The translations under genes were made by a program, and so were the position numbers. From Flabesymbios commensalis (lineage: Eukaryota > Annelida > Polychaeta > Terebellida > Flabelligeridae): a stretch of DNA of 64,000 nt. How positions within the stretch are numbered: the stretch's first letter is position 1; each line of letters starts with the position of its first letter. The notes beneath the pieces were generated by a model. It did no database searches. It saw only the letters and a program-made list of their open reading frames with translations, and was not told the DNA's origin. Of the stretch, positions 12,916-25,539 are shown in pieces. The stretch is from assembly GCA_964017125.1 (NCBI GenBank), contig CAXHKU010000939.1, forward strand, positions 124,001 through 188,000, read 5' to 3'.

Positions 12916-13500
12916 GTAGTGGACAGGTTAACTGCGCGAAATAGACCTCCCACTGCATTTTGTAGTAGAATTATGCCACTTGGCACGAATGATACTTGGC
13001 CCAATTGCAATATTTTAAGCAGCGGACGTTTTTGATTTAGGCTCTTATTTTGCCATAATTCAAGGTCAAAGGTCAAAATCAAGGTCAAATATGTTATTTT
13101 TTTAAATAAAGCTAGGAACAAGTGTAATACCTCAATTTTGTGTAGTTTTTAACCACAGTTCTATTTTTGATATTATTTTGATGATTCAAGGTCAATTTCA
13201 AGGTCAAATTCAAGGTCAAATATGTGGGGTTTTTTAAAATAAAGCTAGGAACAAGTGTAATACCTCTATTTTGTGTATTTTTTAACCGCAGTTCCATTTC
13301 TGATATTATTTTGATGATTCAAGGTCAACTTCAAGGTCAAAGGTCAATTTCAAGGTCATTGTTTTTAATAACATCAACAACAAATGTAATACCTCTTTTT
13401 ATGTGATTTTGACTGGAGATCCCAGTTTTTGTATCATTTTGCTGATTCAAGGTCATCGTCGAGGTCAAAGGTTGGATGATTCGAGGTATTTTGCAAGGTC
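12916..13500 (+). repeat. Left inverted arm with tandem AGGTCA motifs
   Basis: The outer end (GTAGTGGACAGGTTAACT) and the following ~150 bp match the reverse complement of about 27490-27617 on the other side of copy A. Inside are three ~120-bp tandem units, each with GTGTAATACCTC, a T-rich stretch and GATGATTCAAGGTCA. About nine copies of TCAAGGTCA lie between 13055 and 13460, plus perfect direct repeats AGGTCAAAGGTCA near 13062 and 13335. This is a dispersed repeat family; its arms face each other across the gene at 13817-26285. Confidence 0.7.
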
Positions 13501-13816
13501 AAAATGAAATGGTAAAGTCAAATATAAGAAAAAATAATTTTCACATATATATGCCTACATGTATGAGCACACGAATGCAAAAAAATACTCGAGAATTGAA
13601 ATATTTGCAGATTGTTATTGCATTAATGCTTGCAAATATGACACGTGTCAAACGAGGCACGCTTGCCATATTTATGAAGTCATAAATATATTTCACACAT
13701 CTATGACATCAGTTTTTGGCGTTTTTCTGCTGCAATATTTTGTTTGACTGCTATGCACCCCAGTTTACATTGGTAATTGCATTAATTCTGTACATGTAGA
13801 AGGTGATAAATCAAAA

Positions 13817-14760
13817 ATGTCAGATTATATATGTAATTGGGAGAAATGTTCCTGTGCCAAGAAGATCTGGACGAAAATAAACTGGTGTGTCCCACAGCCA
13901 ATCCGAATGTGCGCCATCATCCAGAAGAACTTAAAATAACATACCTGACACAAATCAAAAATAGATTGGATCTCTTACAAATAGGTCAGTTACCTACTAA
14001 TATATCCGTAGATAGGATTTTAGGTATTGCAGCTGTAAATGGTGGTGGTGCTGGTCATGGAAGCATTGATAAAGTTTTAGATGCTATGATGGCAAACAAT
14101 GTGGTCTGGCATAAGATACCATGTCGGACAAGTGTTGATTCCAGACGAGTACAGGAGGCGAAACGAAAGGCCAGTACCGAGTTTCCTTACAGTCCTACCA
14201 AAAAGCGACTAAGGAGCTCAGAGTCATGTTTCAAGTATCAAGGTGACGTAGAAGATGACAGTGTCAGTTCAAATTGCTCTCTCACTTCTACTCAAATGCC
14301 CTGCTTCATTTGTGGGCAGGTGGGTGAAAAAACATGGTCTTTTGGTTCCTAGTCAGGCCGTCCATAGTGTGTTCAGTACAATGGGATTTGATAATGCTGA
14401 TTGGAACGCCAAAGCTATGCTGCCTCCAGCTATGAGCACCCTTCACGGCACTCTAATGGTGCTGCATCAACATTTCAATGACCACGACACGCCAGTAGAG
14501 CAAAATTTAAACGTATTGCGCCCCGATCAGATGGGAAAGAAGCATATCCAGCCATTGCCTGCCTCCTACACGATGATTGATGGCGAACTGAAGTTTGATG
14601 TTAAAGAAACTTTGAAAGTGCCCTCTCTGGATTGCAAGACATCACTGAAGCCCACCTCACGTTCTGTCATGGAGCAACTAGCAGAGCAGCGCAAATGGCT
14701 CAAGGCTGCACTTAATCTTCTGGACCAGAACAACTTGAGCGATGCTGACTTTATCTCATG
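13817..14760 (+). pseudogene. Copy A exon 1: N-terminal Cys motifs
   Basis: This exon encodes the amino-terminal third. It carries a CxxC-type start (KC..CQEDLDENKLVCP), a helical stretch around KITYLTQIKNRLDLLQ, the segment NNVVWHKIPCR, a basic patch with SPTKKRLRSS that could act as a nuclear localisation signal, and a second CFICG motif. In family members these Cys motifs probably bind zinc; that is inference from spacing. The frame is shifted near 13850 and again in an A-run near 14330. The exon ends in ...DADFIS with the Trp codon split by the intron, followed by GTATGT. The next exon restores W-A-A-Y-F. Confidence 0.65.
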
Positions 14761-14927
14761 GTATGTATATTATCATAATTTTCTATAAACATTACTCGAT
14801 TTCAAGGTGAGTGTTTCATTTGTACTCTCAGTAATTTTTCTGTTTAAAATGAATGCTTGAAATGTTTTTTGTTATAAATATGTACATTATTATCTTTTTA
14901 CCTAATTTGACAATTTTACTTCTGCAG

Positions 14928-16849
14928 GGCTGCTTATTTTGCCAGTCAGAGTGACCCACCAACTGAGATCACATCCTCTACCACTATTGCTCCAGCTAGC
15001 CAGTAAACCTGAAACTGTATCACATGTTTTAAAGGTGGCTGTGGCTGTAATTCGCCATATAAACCCAGGCCAGACACCAGTGGTTGAGACTGATCAACCC
15101 CTTTACACCATCGCGAAGAGGCTTCAATGGAAATTTCCCACCTCTGACTTTGCCGAGGGAAAGTTACTGGTGAGTCTCGGCGCTCTGCATATCGAGAAGA
15201 TGTTGTGGCACGCATCCGGAGTCTTCCATGATGGCAGTGGTGTTACAACTGCATTTGTCAACAGTGGAATAGCGAATGCTGGAACAGCACAGTCTTTCCT
15301 CATCTGCTCCAATATCACTCGTACACGCCACTACAAGCAGAAATGGGTGCTTGCCTTAGAGCTTCTCAAGAGACGTGCATATGATAACTATCTTGCGAAG
15401 TTCAATGGTTGTGAGTTGACAGGAACATATGAAGGGGCCCCATTGATTATGGATGTGTGGCTTAAGGATGCCATGGATTATGGCGCTGGACCGAACAAAC
15501 TATGCTAGAAACATTCCTGTCTTTCTTCGAGATCTTTGTGTGTTGAAGGAAAATGACTTGAGCTGTACGAGAAGCTCTCGAAAAATGGAAATTTTATGGG
15601 TCAAAAATCAAAACGTGCGTTCAGCAAAATCCCCATTGATCAGTGCACAAAACAGGTCGTCTGTTGGTTGAAGCACGAATCGGCTGTTATTGGAAACCTT
15701 GATAATCCAGAGACTGTCCGATGTGATCAGGTTGCCTGGCCAGAACTGGCACGTATTATACGGGAGTTCGAGCAAAAGACCCCAGATTCTGAAAGGAAAC
15801 ATCACGAACAGTACCCCAAGTTACAGAAGGAGTTCAAGGTATAAATTTGATCACCAAACACTATACTTCCTTGAGTATTCTAGAAAAACATTTCCACGCT
15901 GGTTCTCTGTATCACAGTTTGATTGAATATGTACTTTATATAGCCGTTATCAACTTGAACATCAAATCTTTTTCTAAAATCGACCGCTGATACAATTTGC
16001 TAACCATTGTATTTTTCAGGACAGTGTTCTTGCTCTAACAGGTGCTTTGGAAGTGCTTGGCAACCCATGGCTTGAAGAAAGTGGTGAACTGTATGAACTT
16101 GATGGATCGATCATTATGCCGCCGGAAGTCATAGAGAACATCAGGCGCATCAAGGATATCGGAAAAGCTAAATATGACTCGTTTGTGAAGCTGAGAATAG
16201 AATCACAGCAGGATTCGTTCACATCAACACTCTCCCAGACTAACCTCAAACTCTTTAAAGATGAGATGGAAAAGAAGAAGGCAGCAATGAGTGACAAGGT
16301 TCTCATCTGTGATATTAAATCTCAGCAGGCAAAGGTGGTTGATATCATGTTAGCACATCAGGCAGGGAGAATTATCACAGAAGCAGTACTGTCTCATGAG
16401 AGTTCAGAGTACCCTCCTAGCTTCACCCGGAAGGGACTTATGCATCAGACAACCAAGTCTGATATCCTGGGATGTATTGCTCCTCCAGTGGTATGCACCC
16501 GAGACGCACCTGCCACCACATGTACCATTCTCGATGGATCTGTTCTTGTGCAGCAACTGCGGCCTGAAACCAGTATCACTATCAAAGATTATGTCGATAC
16601 TGTGTTTGGTCCACATATTCTGCGCTACTTTAACAATCATCAGCGTGTTGACGTTGTCTCGACACCTATAGCAGTGAGAGCATTAAAAGTGGAACAAGGG
16701 AAAAGAGAGGAGAAGGAAAAAGAAGGAAAGTGAACAGCGAAACTAAAGTACCTGGAAACTGGCAGGATTTTTTACGGGTGAGCCAAAACAAAGAGGAACT
16801 TTTCAAGGTTATCTCAGAGAGGCTTCTGGAACAGCTGAAACTCCCACCG
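14928..16849 (+). pseudogene. Copy A exons 2 and 3: conserved middle region
   Basis: Exon 2 (14928-15838) holds INPGQTPV, DQPLYTIAKRLQW, a GALHIEKMLW segment, TRTRHYKQKW and ALDRTNYARNIPVFLRDL, all recognisable as family landmarks. Exon 3 (16020-16849) holds GNPWLEESGELYELDG, SSEYPPSFTRKG, TKSDILGC and GNWQDFLRVSQNKEELF. The intron between them (15839-16019) has a GTATAA donor and a TTTTTCAG acceptor and joins EFK to DSVLAL in phase. Exon 2 has at least three frame changes and exon 3 one near 16730, next to a purine-rich GGAGAAGGAAAAAGAAGG stretch. Codon use and residue conservation between the breaks still look protein-like, so decay is recent. Confidence 0.65.
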
Positions 16850-16957
16850 GTGAGGCATAAACACTTTAAATAATATAGTTACAATATATTTATTAGATAT
16901 ACTGTGCGAGCTTAGTATTACTATTGAAGCAGTTACGTTATGTGCATGTCTCTTTAG

Positions 16958-17403
16958 GGCAAGGAGCTTATTGCAACAATGAAGGGGGAATGTTCAAGTA
17001 ATCCAACTGGCATCAATCTACAGTCACTGACACCCTGCTCACAAGAAGAAGCAGACACCCGTATGTTCCTCCACTTGGCTGCTGCAGTTACCGCCGGTCA
17101 TACCAACGTACTGATGAGAACCGTGGATAGCGATATCGTCTGTTTAGCTCCAAGGGCAGTGGTGTTGCTTCTATCACAAGGATTAAAAGAGTTATGGATC
17201 GCATTTGGAAGCGGACAACACTTTAGGTAACACACCTAGCACAAGTTGATTAAATTTTTTTGACAATTGTTTTACGTTTAGCTTTACAGTAAGCTGATGA
17301 ATTGTTATCTTTGATTTTCGTTTGTTAGGTATATTGCTGTGCACGAGATTGTGGCCTTACTCGGCGACTCCACTTCAATAGCATTGCCTGCATTTCATGC
17401 CTT
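16958..17403 (+). pseudogene. Copy A exons 4 and 5a: EEADTR/VDSDIV nuclease-like core
   Basis: Exon 4 (16958-17226) encodes SLTPCSQEEADTRMFLHLAA and then RTVDSDIVCLA and ELWIAFGSGQHFR. Exon 5 begins at 17329 with YIAVHEIVALLG and runs to ...LPAFHAF at 17403, where the LTR element starts. The ordered acidic motifs EEAD and DSD, each next to a predicted strand, followed by G-C-D after the insertion, resemble the acidic centre of PIN/FEN-like nucleases. This is a pattern-based guess that needs a profile or structure search. The reading frame is open through both exons. Confidence 0.6.
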
Positions 17404-17821
17404 TGTAGGATCCTGACGTCGTTCAGTTAATGTGGCGTTTATCCCCAGCCTCCTGGACGCGGGGGGATGGGGATGACCGCCTCGTTTCCGTACCTTGGTG
17501 ACGGGTGCACATAAAGCAATGTCTGCGGCCTTGGTATTTTTCCCGCACTTCAGGCGTTACACTCGGCGACTACGGACGTGCCGTAGCTCGCTCTCGCTAA
17601 GTCAATAGAGACGTGCCGTGCGCGGGAGGTTGTGCTTTGCTGTTATCGCATGTTAATCAAATAAACATGACAAGAGAGGAGAGAGTTTTCTGACTTGTTT
17701 GGAACCGTCAACTCGACGGAGGAGGAGGAAGTTTGAGTTTTAATAGTGAGATTGGGCGGAGTCCCTCGTCGGCCATTGTGACCCCATAATGGAGCTCCCG
17801 GCGTAGGCCCATCATGCCATA
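17404..17821 (+). repeat. 5' LTR of the CsRn1-like element
   Basis: 418 bp starting TGTAGGATCC and ending GCCATA. It is near-identical to 25132-25539. It contains AATAAA at 17660-17665. The first base abuts the host CCTT duplication. Confidence 0.9.
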
Positions 17822-17822
17822 C

Positions 17823-17842
17823 TGGTGACCCCTGACGACTGA
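17823..17842 (+). promoter_or_regulatory. Primer-binding site, tRNA-Trp-like
   Basis: Starting one base after the LTR, TGGTGACCCCTGACGA resembles the complement of the 3' end of animal tRNA-Trp, which CsRn1-clade elements use as primer. The match is strong over the first ten bases and imperfect after that. Confidence 0.6.
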
Positions 17843-19967
17843 TCGTCTACGCAACAGTGTTTTCACCTAGACGCCAGTTGAAAACCGCTGTTTTCAAGGA
17901 TAGTTTTCATTAATTTTAAGGGATTTTAAAAAAAAAATCAATAGCATTTTTTTCATAAGGTACGTGAAAGCTGAGGGTCATTATATATATGCCAGTTTAA
18001 ATTAGTCAGAAAGAGTTATCAGATGGTCGAAATCCTACGTGTTTGGCGCCTTTTCAAGATGGCGACCTTGTCGGTTTCTCTAGAAGAATCCAGAAAATTA
18101 TTCTCATAGACCTAGTCCATCATTTTTTAATTGTAAGAGTTTGTTTAATGCCTTCATCCTATTAATGCCACTGTAGGCGAGTGGGAAGTGGGTATTTTCG
18201 GTAACTCAATTTTTACCGTTGATTACCATAATTGGGTAACTCGATTTTGAAGTCCATAGACGAAATCTCGTCATTTTTCCCGTTTTTTTTCTACAAAATC
18301 GACAGAAATTTTAAATATCGCTTCGACTCGGGTAACCTTTAATAGGTTTAGGGCCAAAATAAATTGTTTCCCTAAATGAATGTCAATAAACGGTCTTATT
18401 TGGTCTGTTTAAAATATTCCCAGGACTGTAGGTCAATATTTTGTACTATTATCATATGTTATTTCAGAGAATGCTGAATATTGTACATGTATTTGGTAGG
18501 TGTGCGCCATTTTGGACGCTGGTTTGCCTAACTTAGCTCTTCGCCCGCCGTGGGCATCCACGTGTTCCCCCCTAACCAGCATGCATCTGGACAGTGAACC
18601 TGTGTCGCCACATCACATTAGCATAAAATAAGCCGCCATTTTGATTTGGTGGAGATCATTTTTCACGTGTTCCAAATTTTACATGGACTGATTGTAATAA
18701 TTTTTTTTTAAATTGTTTATAAATCTTCTTTTTCAAAACGATTGAGGGAGAAGAAATGTAAATAAGTTGTTTCGAAAACAAATTCTGCCACTAATTGTGC
18801 GAGATTTTTGTTCACTTTGAAACGCCTTTCGGTGTTTGTAATCATGCTAGGCTATTTAGCGCCTTATTTGGGCACGCAGTAGGTAATGAATATGCTAATT
18901 TGAGGCGAGACGGGGATGCTAACTGTATACTATGTACGTACCGCCCAAAGCTTACCGTCACAGACTATAAGCCACATGCTGCCTGCCGCACAGGCTGTGA
19001 GCACCAACAATACACCACACACACACCCACCACAGACGACATAAAAACAACCGCACCGAAGACAGTCGGTTTATACGTCAATCAATGAATCGATGCGAGC
19101 GATTGATTCGGACGTTTATGAGAATGACTCGGTGATGAACGTACCATTATAAAAAAAACGTGGAATGTTTATCACAGACATTATTTTTCAGCGAAATGAT
19201 ATACTATATATCATTAATCAGCATAGACTACTGTCAGTCACGTTTTAGATATTATTCTTAAATCATAAATGTCACTGTTTTTCTTCACAGTCACATTTAG
19301 TCTATCAGTTTGAGAACGAAATTTTCTCACGATAGTTTATTTCTGAAGTTTAAATTTTTTATAAATACAGAAATATTCGATTTGACAGTTGCGCTATTGC
19401 GAAACATTGCAAATATTTGAATGTGTTTTTCGACTTGTGTGAAATTTTTTTTTCACCCAGGTCGATTTACAAAATACTATTATCCTAGCTTAGCATAGCT
19501 TATCATAGTTGTATCTGGCATATTATTTTTATGTACCACTTCGACCTACGGTTTTCACGGTACCATTTTGCATGTGTGTGACTAAGTGAAAACGTTTTAT
19601 GTCTCATATAGACCTTCAGTTTTCACTTCAATCAAAACATACCTTTTGTGAATTAGTGCACAGCATTTAGGTGAAACTTCAACGACGCATTTTTTTTCAA
19701 CTAATCTGCAACCCCCGTTTCTCGCAACATGCGACATAGCGTGAACATTTTCTACAGTCTACACTTCTAAGCTTCAACATATTACAGACATTTTTCATCT
19801 GATTTTCACGGCATTGCACAACCTGTCCGCGCATGGCGCGTCAAAAATAGTTGGCATGTGTTAATACGACATGCCATTTTAAACACATTTGGGATAGACG
19901 CAGAGCCAATAGGCCAGCTATCTCAGATGCTTCACTAGTTAGATAATTTTAAAAACACTACTTCATA
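17843..19967 (+). other. Unusually long leader of the CsRn1-like element
   Basis: About 2.1 kb separates the primer site from the gag region. Apart from a 97-codon open frame at 18795-19088 that I do not recognise, I see no coding signal. The leader is AT-rich and shows no clear tandem repeat. No terminal inverted repeats were noticed that would show a later insertion, so it may be a native untranslated leader. Confidence 0.5.
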
Positions 19968-21140
19968 ATGTCAAAGCAGTACGACAGTGAAGGCTTCATG
20001 TCAACGCCCCTAGAAGGTTCGGGTGCTAGACCTAAAGATGATTATCATCCCGACACTGAGGACAATGAGGTTCGATTCCGAGAGGCGGACGAGGAATATC
20101 AACGCCTCAAAGCTGATTTCGCTCGAATTGCTCGAGCTAGACGTATGAATTCTCACTCTAGGAGCGACTCCTCAAGGAGTTCTTCACCGCTCGGTAGACA
20201 GTCGCAGAGACGTGCTACGAACTTACCAAAGTTCAGAATCGCAACTTTCTACGCCTCGGATGTTGAGCTCTGGTTCAACCAAATTGAGACTCAGTTCGCT
20301 CTTCACCAGATCAATGATGATGACGAGAAGTACAGCTTAACCTGCGCTGCACTTTCGGGCGAGATTGCATCGGACGTGAGGGACGTGCTACTTCAGCCTT
20401 TCAGGTCCAACAAATACAACAGCCTGAAAGCGATTTTGATTGAGAGGCGAGGATTGACCACACCCGAAAGGGTCAACAAAGTTATCTCTGGCGAGAAGAT
20501 TGGAAATGACATTCCCTCGCGTTTCCTGCGGCGGCTGCAGAAGACTGCAGGTTTCGGCACCAAAGCTATGGTGGGGAAGGCTGTAATTCAGCAAGCGTTC
20601 ATACGACAGATGCCCGCTTCCATCAGAGCCCATTTGGCAACTCAACCCGACAGTGCCACCCTCGAAAGTTTGGCCGTTTTGGCCGACCGGGCACTGGCAG
20701 CAGAAGAGGACGGCGAAGAGAGTAGGCCGGGGGTCTCAGAGATTAAAGTCGAAGAAACCACCAAACTAGTTGGTTTCTTAGAGGATCTGTCTAAACGAAT
20801 CAAGAGATTAGAAACAGTGACTACAGCAGAGAGGAAAAGAAATAAAGGACGTGGACGAGCAAATAACTATGCTCACGCGCCTGCATTTGCCCCTAATGTT
20901 CAGGCCTCAGGTTTTTGTTAGCAACCAACCTAGTCAGTATAGAAACGCAAAAGATAATGCTCGACCTTTCGCTCCGCCGACGAATTTGCAACCACTTGCT
21001 CGACCTTTCGTTCCGCCGCCGAACCCACAGAGCAATGACGCCGCTAAGACATTAGATTCGGCTGATGCACCTGTCTGCTATCTTCACCGGACTTTCGGTG
21101 ATAAGGCACGCACGTGCAGGAGCCCCTGCGCTTTTTCTTT
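19968..21140 (+). other. gag region of the CsRn1-like element
   Basis: The translated region has a charged, Ser-rich N-terminus followed by a capsid-like domain of the Ty3 type: a segment with ELWFNQIETQFALHQI, then LRRLQKTAGFG, QAFIRQMPASIRAHLA and LAVLADRALA. At the end (about 21075-21130) lies the Cys-His-Cys-Cys pattern with FGDKA that typifies CsRn1 Gag. The product would be the structural protein of the particle. The region is part of a fossil element. Confidence 0.8.
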
Positions 21141-21239
21141 AAACTGCTAAGCCAGAGCAAGGTAGCGACTCTTGCATCTGGTGGTATAACTGAGACGCGA
21201 CATGACTCCGCGGACGCTAGTTCTCCAAAGTTATCTCAC

Positions 21240-24200
21240 TCTAAGTTATTATATGTCGCAGATAAAGGACATAAATGCAGATATTTAATCGACACGGGCG
21301 CAGCTGTCAGTGTTTTGCCGAAATCTTGCGCTAACGGGATTTCGGACGCTGGCAGTCTCCCCCTGGTGGCAGCTAATAACAGTACTATACATACTTACGG
21401 CAACTGTAAACGCGTCGTCGATGTCGGCTTAAAGTGCGAATATCCGTGGACGTTCATAGTGGCAGATATGCAGCAACCCATAATCGGGGCTGATTTTTTA
21501 ATCCACTATAATTTGCTCGTAGACTTGAGAAGCAGATGTCTCCGAGACATGCGTACAGGCCTAGCCATTGCCGCTTCACTATCTTCGATTAAACCTCTGT
21601 CATTGAACAGAGTTGATACCGTTCAGAATGAGTACACAAAACTCCTCGGCCAGTTCCCGGAACTGACACGCCCTACGACAAAGGGTGAGACCGTCAAACA
21701 CGGCATAACTCACAAGATTGTGACTAAAGGTCACCCGGTTTTTGCACGACCACGACGTTTAGCACCTGATAAGCTGGTTACCGCCAAACGCGAGTTTGAC
21801 GAGATGATAAAATTAGGGGTCATTGAACCCAGCGACAGTGAGTGGTCCTCAGCGCTTCACATGGTGCCAAAGAAAAACGGCGATTGGAGACCATGCGGGG
21901 ACTACCGTAGTTTGAATGCACAGACCGTACCGGACCGTTATCCGATTCCTCATATACAAGATTTCACGCAGCGGTTAGCCGGATCGAAAATTTTTTCGAA
22001 GATCGACTTAGTCAGGGCTTATTACCAAATTCTGGTGGAACCGTCCGACGTACACAAGACTGCTGTTACCACACCTTTTGGCTTGTTTAATTTCACTAGA
22101 ACACCATTTGGTCTAAGAAATTCCGGTCAAACGTTTCAGCGATTTATAGACCACGTGACACGCGGACTTGATTTCGTTTTTGTTTATTTGGATGACCTAC
22201 TGGTAACCAGCCCAGATCATAAAACGCATAAGAAACATCTACGAATTCTTTTTGCTCGACTATCGGAGTACGGAATTATCATTGGTCCTGAAAAGTGTCA
22301 GTTCGTAAGTTTCCTAGGTCACCACGTTTGCGCCGAAGGCATTTCGTCGTTACCCAGCGCCGTTGACGCGATCTTAATTTCGTTAAACCCGAAAAGCAAC
22401 GAGCATTGCGTAGATATCTGGGAATGGTGAATTATTACCACCGTTTCATACCGCATTGCGCCGCGAAGTTGACGCCACTCAATAATCTACTGACTTCTGC
22501 CAATGAAGGACATACCAGACTGTCACCGAAATCAAATTTCGATTTGAAGTGGAATAAAAACGCAGAGTCAGCATTTTCTGAGTCAAAACAGATATTGGCA
22601 AACGCTATGCTTCTGGTGCACCCAGATTCTACGGCCCAGCTTAACATCACGTGCGACGCTAGTGATGTCGCCGTCGGTGGCGTTTTGCAGCAATTTTTAA
22701 ACGGTATGTGGCAGCCGCTTTCGTTTTTCAGCAAGAAGCTGAACCCAGCAGAGACACGCTTTAGTGCGTTCGATCGTGAGCTTTTGGCAGTATACGCTAC
22801 AATTAAACATTTCAGACACAATTTAGAAGGACGAAATTTTTTAGTTAATACAGATCACAAACCGTTGACATTCGTAATGTCATCCGTGACTGAGCGCGCA
22901 TCCCTACGACAAACACGTCATTTAGCGTTTATCGCTGAATTCACCACCTATATTAGATATGTAAAAGGAGAGACAAATTTCGTCGCTGATGCGCTGTCAC
23001 GACCATCAGTGTCAGCGATACATGATGGACCAGCGATAGACTATAAAGAGTTAAGTCTCGACCAAGCTAATGACGCGGAATTCACGCGTTTGAGACACTC
23101 GACTACATCAACTTTGAAGTTCAAACTATTAAAATCGTTCGATAATCAATTGATCTGGTGAGATGTGTCCACGGGACACAACCGGCCGTACCTTACCGCG
23201 AAATTTCGCCGAAACGTTTTTTCAAACTTGCACGGTTTAGGCCATCCATCGCATAGAGCTACCAAACCTTTGATTAATACCCGATTTGTATGGCACGGCA
23301 TGAACATAGATATTGCTAGATGGTGTCGTACCTGTAAGGGTTGCCAGACTGCTAAAGTTTCACGTCACAACACTCCAGTTTTCGGAAAGTTCACTGAACC
23401 TACCGAGCGATTCGATCATGTCCACGTAGACATAGTCGGACCTTTACCTTATGCCGATGGTTTTAGATATCTACTGACTTGCGTCGACTGTTTTACACGT
23501 TGGCCCGAAGCTATACCTATGGTAGATATTAGAGCCGAAACGGTCGCCGATGCCTTCTTCAGCGGGTGGATAGCACGTTATGGTACCCCAGCCACTATCA
23601 CCACTGATAGGGGCGCTCAATTCGAGTCCAAATTGTGGGATAGTTTGTGTAATCAATTCGGGATTATTCGGAATCGTACCACGAGTTATCACCCTCAGTC
23701 GAATGGCATGGTCGAACGTTTCCACCGTCAATTGAAAGCCGCCATTATGGCGCACGAGTCACCGAACCCGTGGACTATCACGTTACCTGCTGTACTTTTA
23801 GGAGTTTGTTCAGCCGGGTAAGAGAGACTAGGCAGGTCAGCTGCCGAGATGATTTACGGGACAACCCTTAGACTCCCAGGAGAGTTTACTAAACAGTACA
23901 CCGTCGACGCCAACACTGATTTGGAGAATTATTCAGACAAGCTACGCGTGGCCATGTCGCTTCTCCGTCTATGTCCGCCACGTGACACACAACAACACAA
24001 CATTTTCCAATTCAAGGAAATAGCTACATGTACTCATGTATTCTTGCGCCGAATCGCAATTGCACCGCCTCTGACCGCCCCTTACGACGAACCATACAAG
24101 GTCGTCGCGAGGAGTGGCAGAGTAATGAAAATCCTAGTTAAAGGCAAGGTTGAGACGGTCTCTTTAGATAGCGTTAAACCCGCACATATGGAGTGCGAGC

Positions 24201-24769
24201 CTACGACAGGTACGACAATACAGCGTAAAACGCCAAGCAAACCACGGAAGTTGACGGCTACCAGGATATCTAGTAAGAATCCACAGGGTCCACCTAGACC
24301 TGGTAGTGCGGACACTCCGACGTCCAACAGGACGAGAGTCAACACAAAAAAGTCGACGGCAGTCAGAAGCAGTCAAAAATCGGCCACAGTCCCAAAGCAA
24401 ATAGATGTTAAAGTCAACTTGTCTAACAGAGACAATACTTATGTAGCGCCGCATTCGCGAACCCCTGCCGTGTCCCGCGCTAACGGGAACGGCGGTGGTT
24501 TACGAACGTATTCCCGCATACCTTTACATCTACGGGGTAAAACCCCGGGGGCTGCTGACACCGCAATCGACTCGACAAAAAGCAAACATGCGAATATCGC
24601 TAATCGAGAAAAAATTTCGACCGACCAAACAGTGCGAAAAACTAGAGTCGGACGAATAATCCAGACCCCTGCCCGATTCGTGCAGATGGTTCACGCCATA
24701 GTTGCGCCTAACGACATCTATGGCGGGCCCAACCGCATACCTCTTAATAACAATGTTGTTAAATTGTAA
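21240..24769 (+). other. pol region of the CsRn1-like element
   Basis: Domains appear in order: an aspartic protease with DTGA near 21290; reverse transcriptase about 21690-22400 with the catalytic YLDD near 22190; RNase H about 22630-23000 with CDASD; and integrase about 23180-24180 with an HHCC zinc segment, DIVGPLP, a TDRGAQFES segment and a HPQSNGMVER motif. A basic, low-complexity tail follows to about 24770. The order places it in Ty3/gypsy, not Copia. The region belongs to a broken element and is recorded as a fossil. Confidence 0.88.
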
Positions 24770-25131
24770 ATGAATATGCCAGGCCTGGCAGCATTGTGTA
24801 CAGATATATAAATGTAAAGACATTTTTTTTAGCAAGTTTATTGCTAAAATCCTAATAGAAATTATGTTAATTAAATGAATGGGTTGATCGCAGCTTGCAG
24901 CAAATGAATCATACATAAAGGACAGTTGGTGTTAAGAGGATGGGACAATTCACGTATAATGCTGCGCTTTCAACCACCCATGCTGTAACCACACTCGCTA
25001 TATTTTTTTTTAAAAAAAAAGAAAAACTATGCTCAGTTATGAGAGGTTACATATTTTACAACCCCGCTGCTTGCACGAAGCAGTCTCCTACACGTCAGTT
25101 TGGTCCTACGTTATCACTCACCCGGGGGTAA

Positions 25132-25539
25132 TGTAGGATCCTGACGTCGTTCAGTTAATGTGGCGTTTATCCCCAGCCTCCTGGACGCGGGGGGATGGGG
25201 ATGACCGCCTCGTTTCCGTACCTTGGTGACGGGTGCACATAAAGCAATGTGTGCGGCCTTGGTATTTTTCCCGCACTTCAGGCGTTACACTCGGCGACTA
25301 CGGACGTGCCGTAGCTCGCTCTTGCTAAGTCAATAGAGAAGTGCAGTGCGCGGGAGGTTGTGCTTTGCTGTTATCGCATGTTAATCAAATAAACATGACA
25401 AGAGAGGAGAGAGTTGTCTGACTTTTCGACTCGACGGAGGAGGAGGAAGTTTGAGTTTTAATGGTGAGATTGGGCGGAGTCCCTCGTCGGCCATTGTGAC
25501 CCCATAATGGAGCTCCCGGCGTAGGCCAATCACGCCATA
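25132..25539 (+). repeat. 3' LTR of the CsRn1-like element
   Basis: 408 bp, starting TGTAGGATCC after a short G-rich tract and ending GCCATA. About 98% identical to the 5' LTR, with one ~10-bp length difference. The following four bases CCTT duplicate those before the 5' LTR. Confidence 0.9.

Larger units (their letters stand above)
17404..25539 (+). mobile_element. Ty3/gypsy LTR retrotransposon, CsRn1-like clade
   Basis: An 8,136-bp element bounded by two LTRs (17404-17821 and 25132-25539) and flanked by the 4-bp host duplication CCTT (17400-17403 and 25540-25543). The internal order is gag, protease, reverse transcriptase, RNase H, integrase, as in Metaviridae. Two features point to the CsRn1 clade: a Cys-His-Cys-Cys motif at the end of Gag in place of the usual zinc knuckle, and a primer site resembling the end of tRNA-Trp. 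The LTRs differ by about eight substitutions and one ~10-bp indel, roughly 98% identity, so the insertion is geologically young. The coding region is broken in several places (about three to five), so I treat it as a fossil. It lies in the same orientation as the gene it interrupts. Confidence 0.92.

Noticed and set aside
14946-16640. Minus-strand and alternative-frame openings inside copy A
   Set aside because: They are shadows of the plus-strand family exons, whose motifs and splice phases are clear.
18795-19088. 97-codon frame in the LTR leader as a separate gene
   Set aside because: No recognisable motif and no homologue known to me; length is expected by chance in 2 kb.
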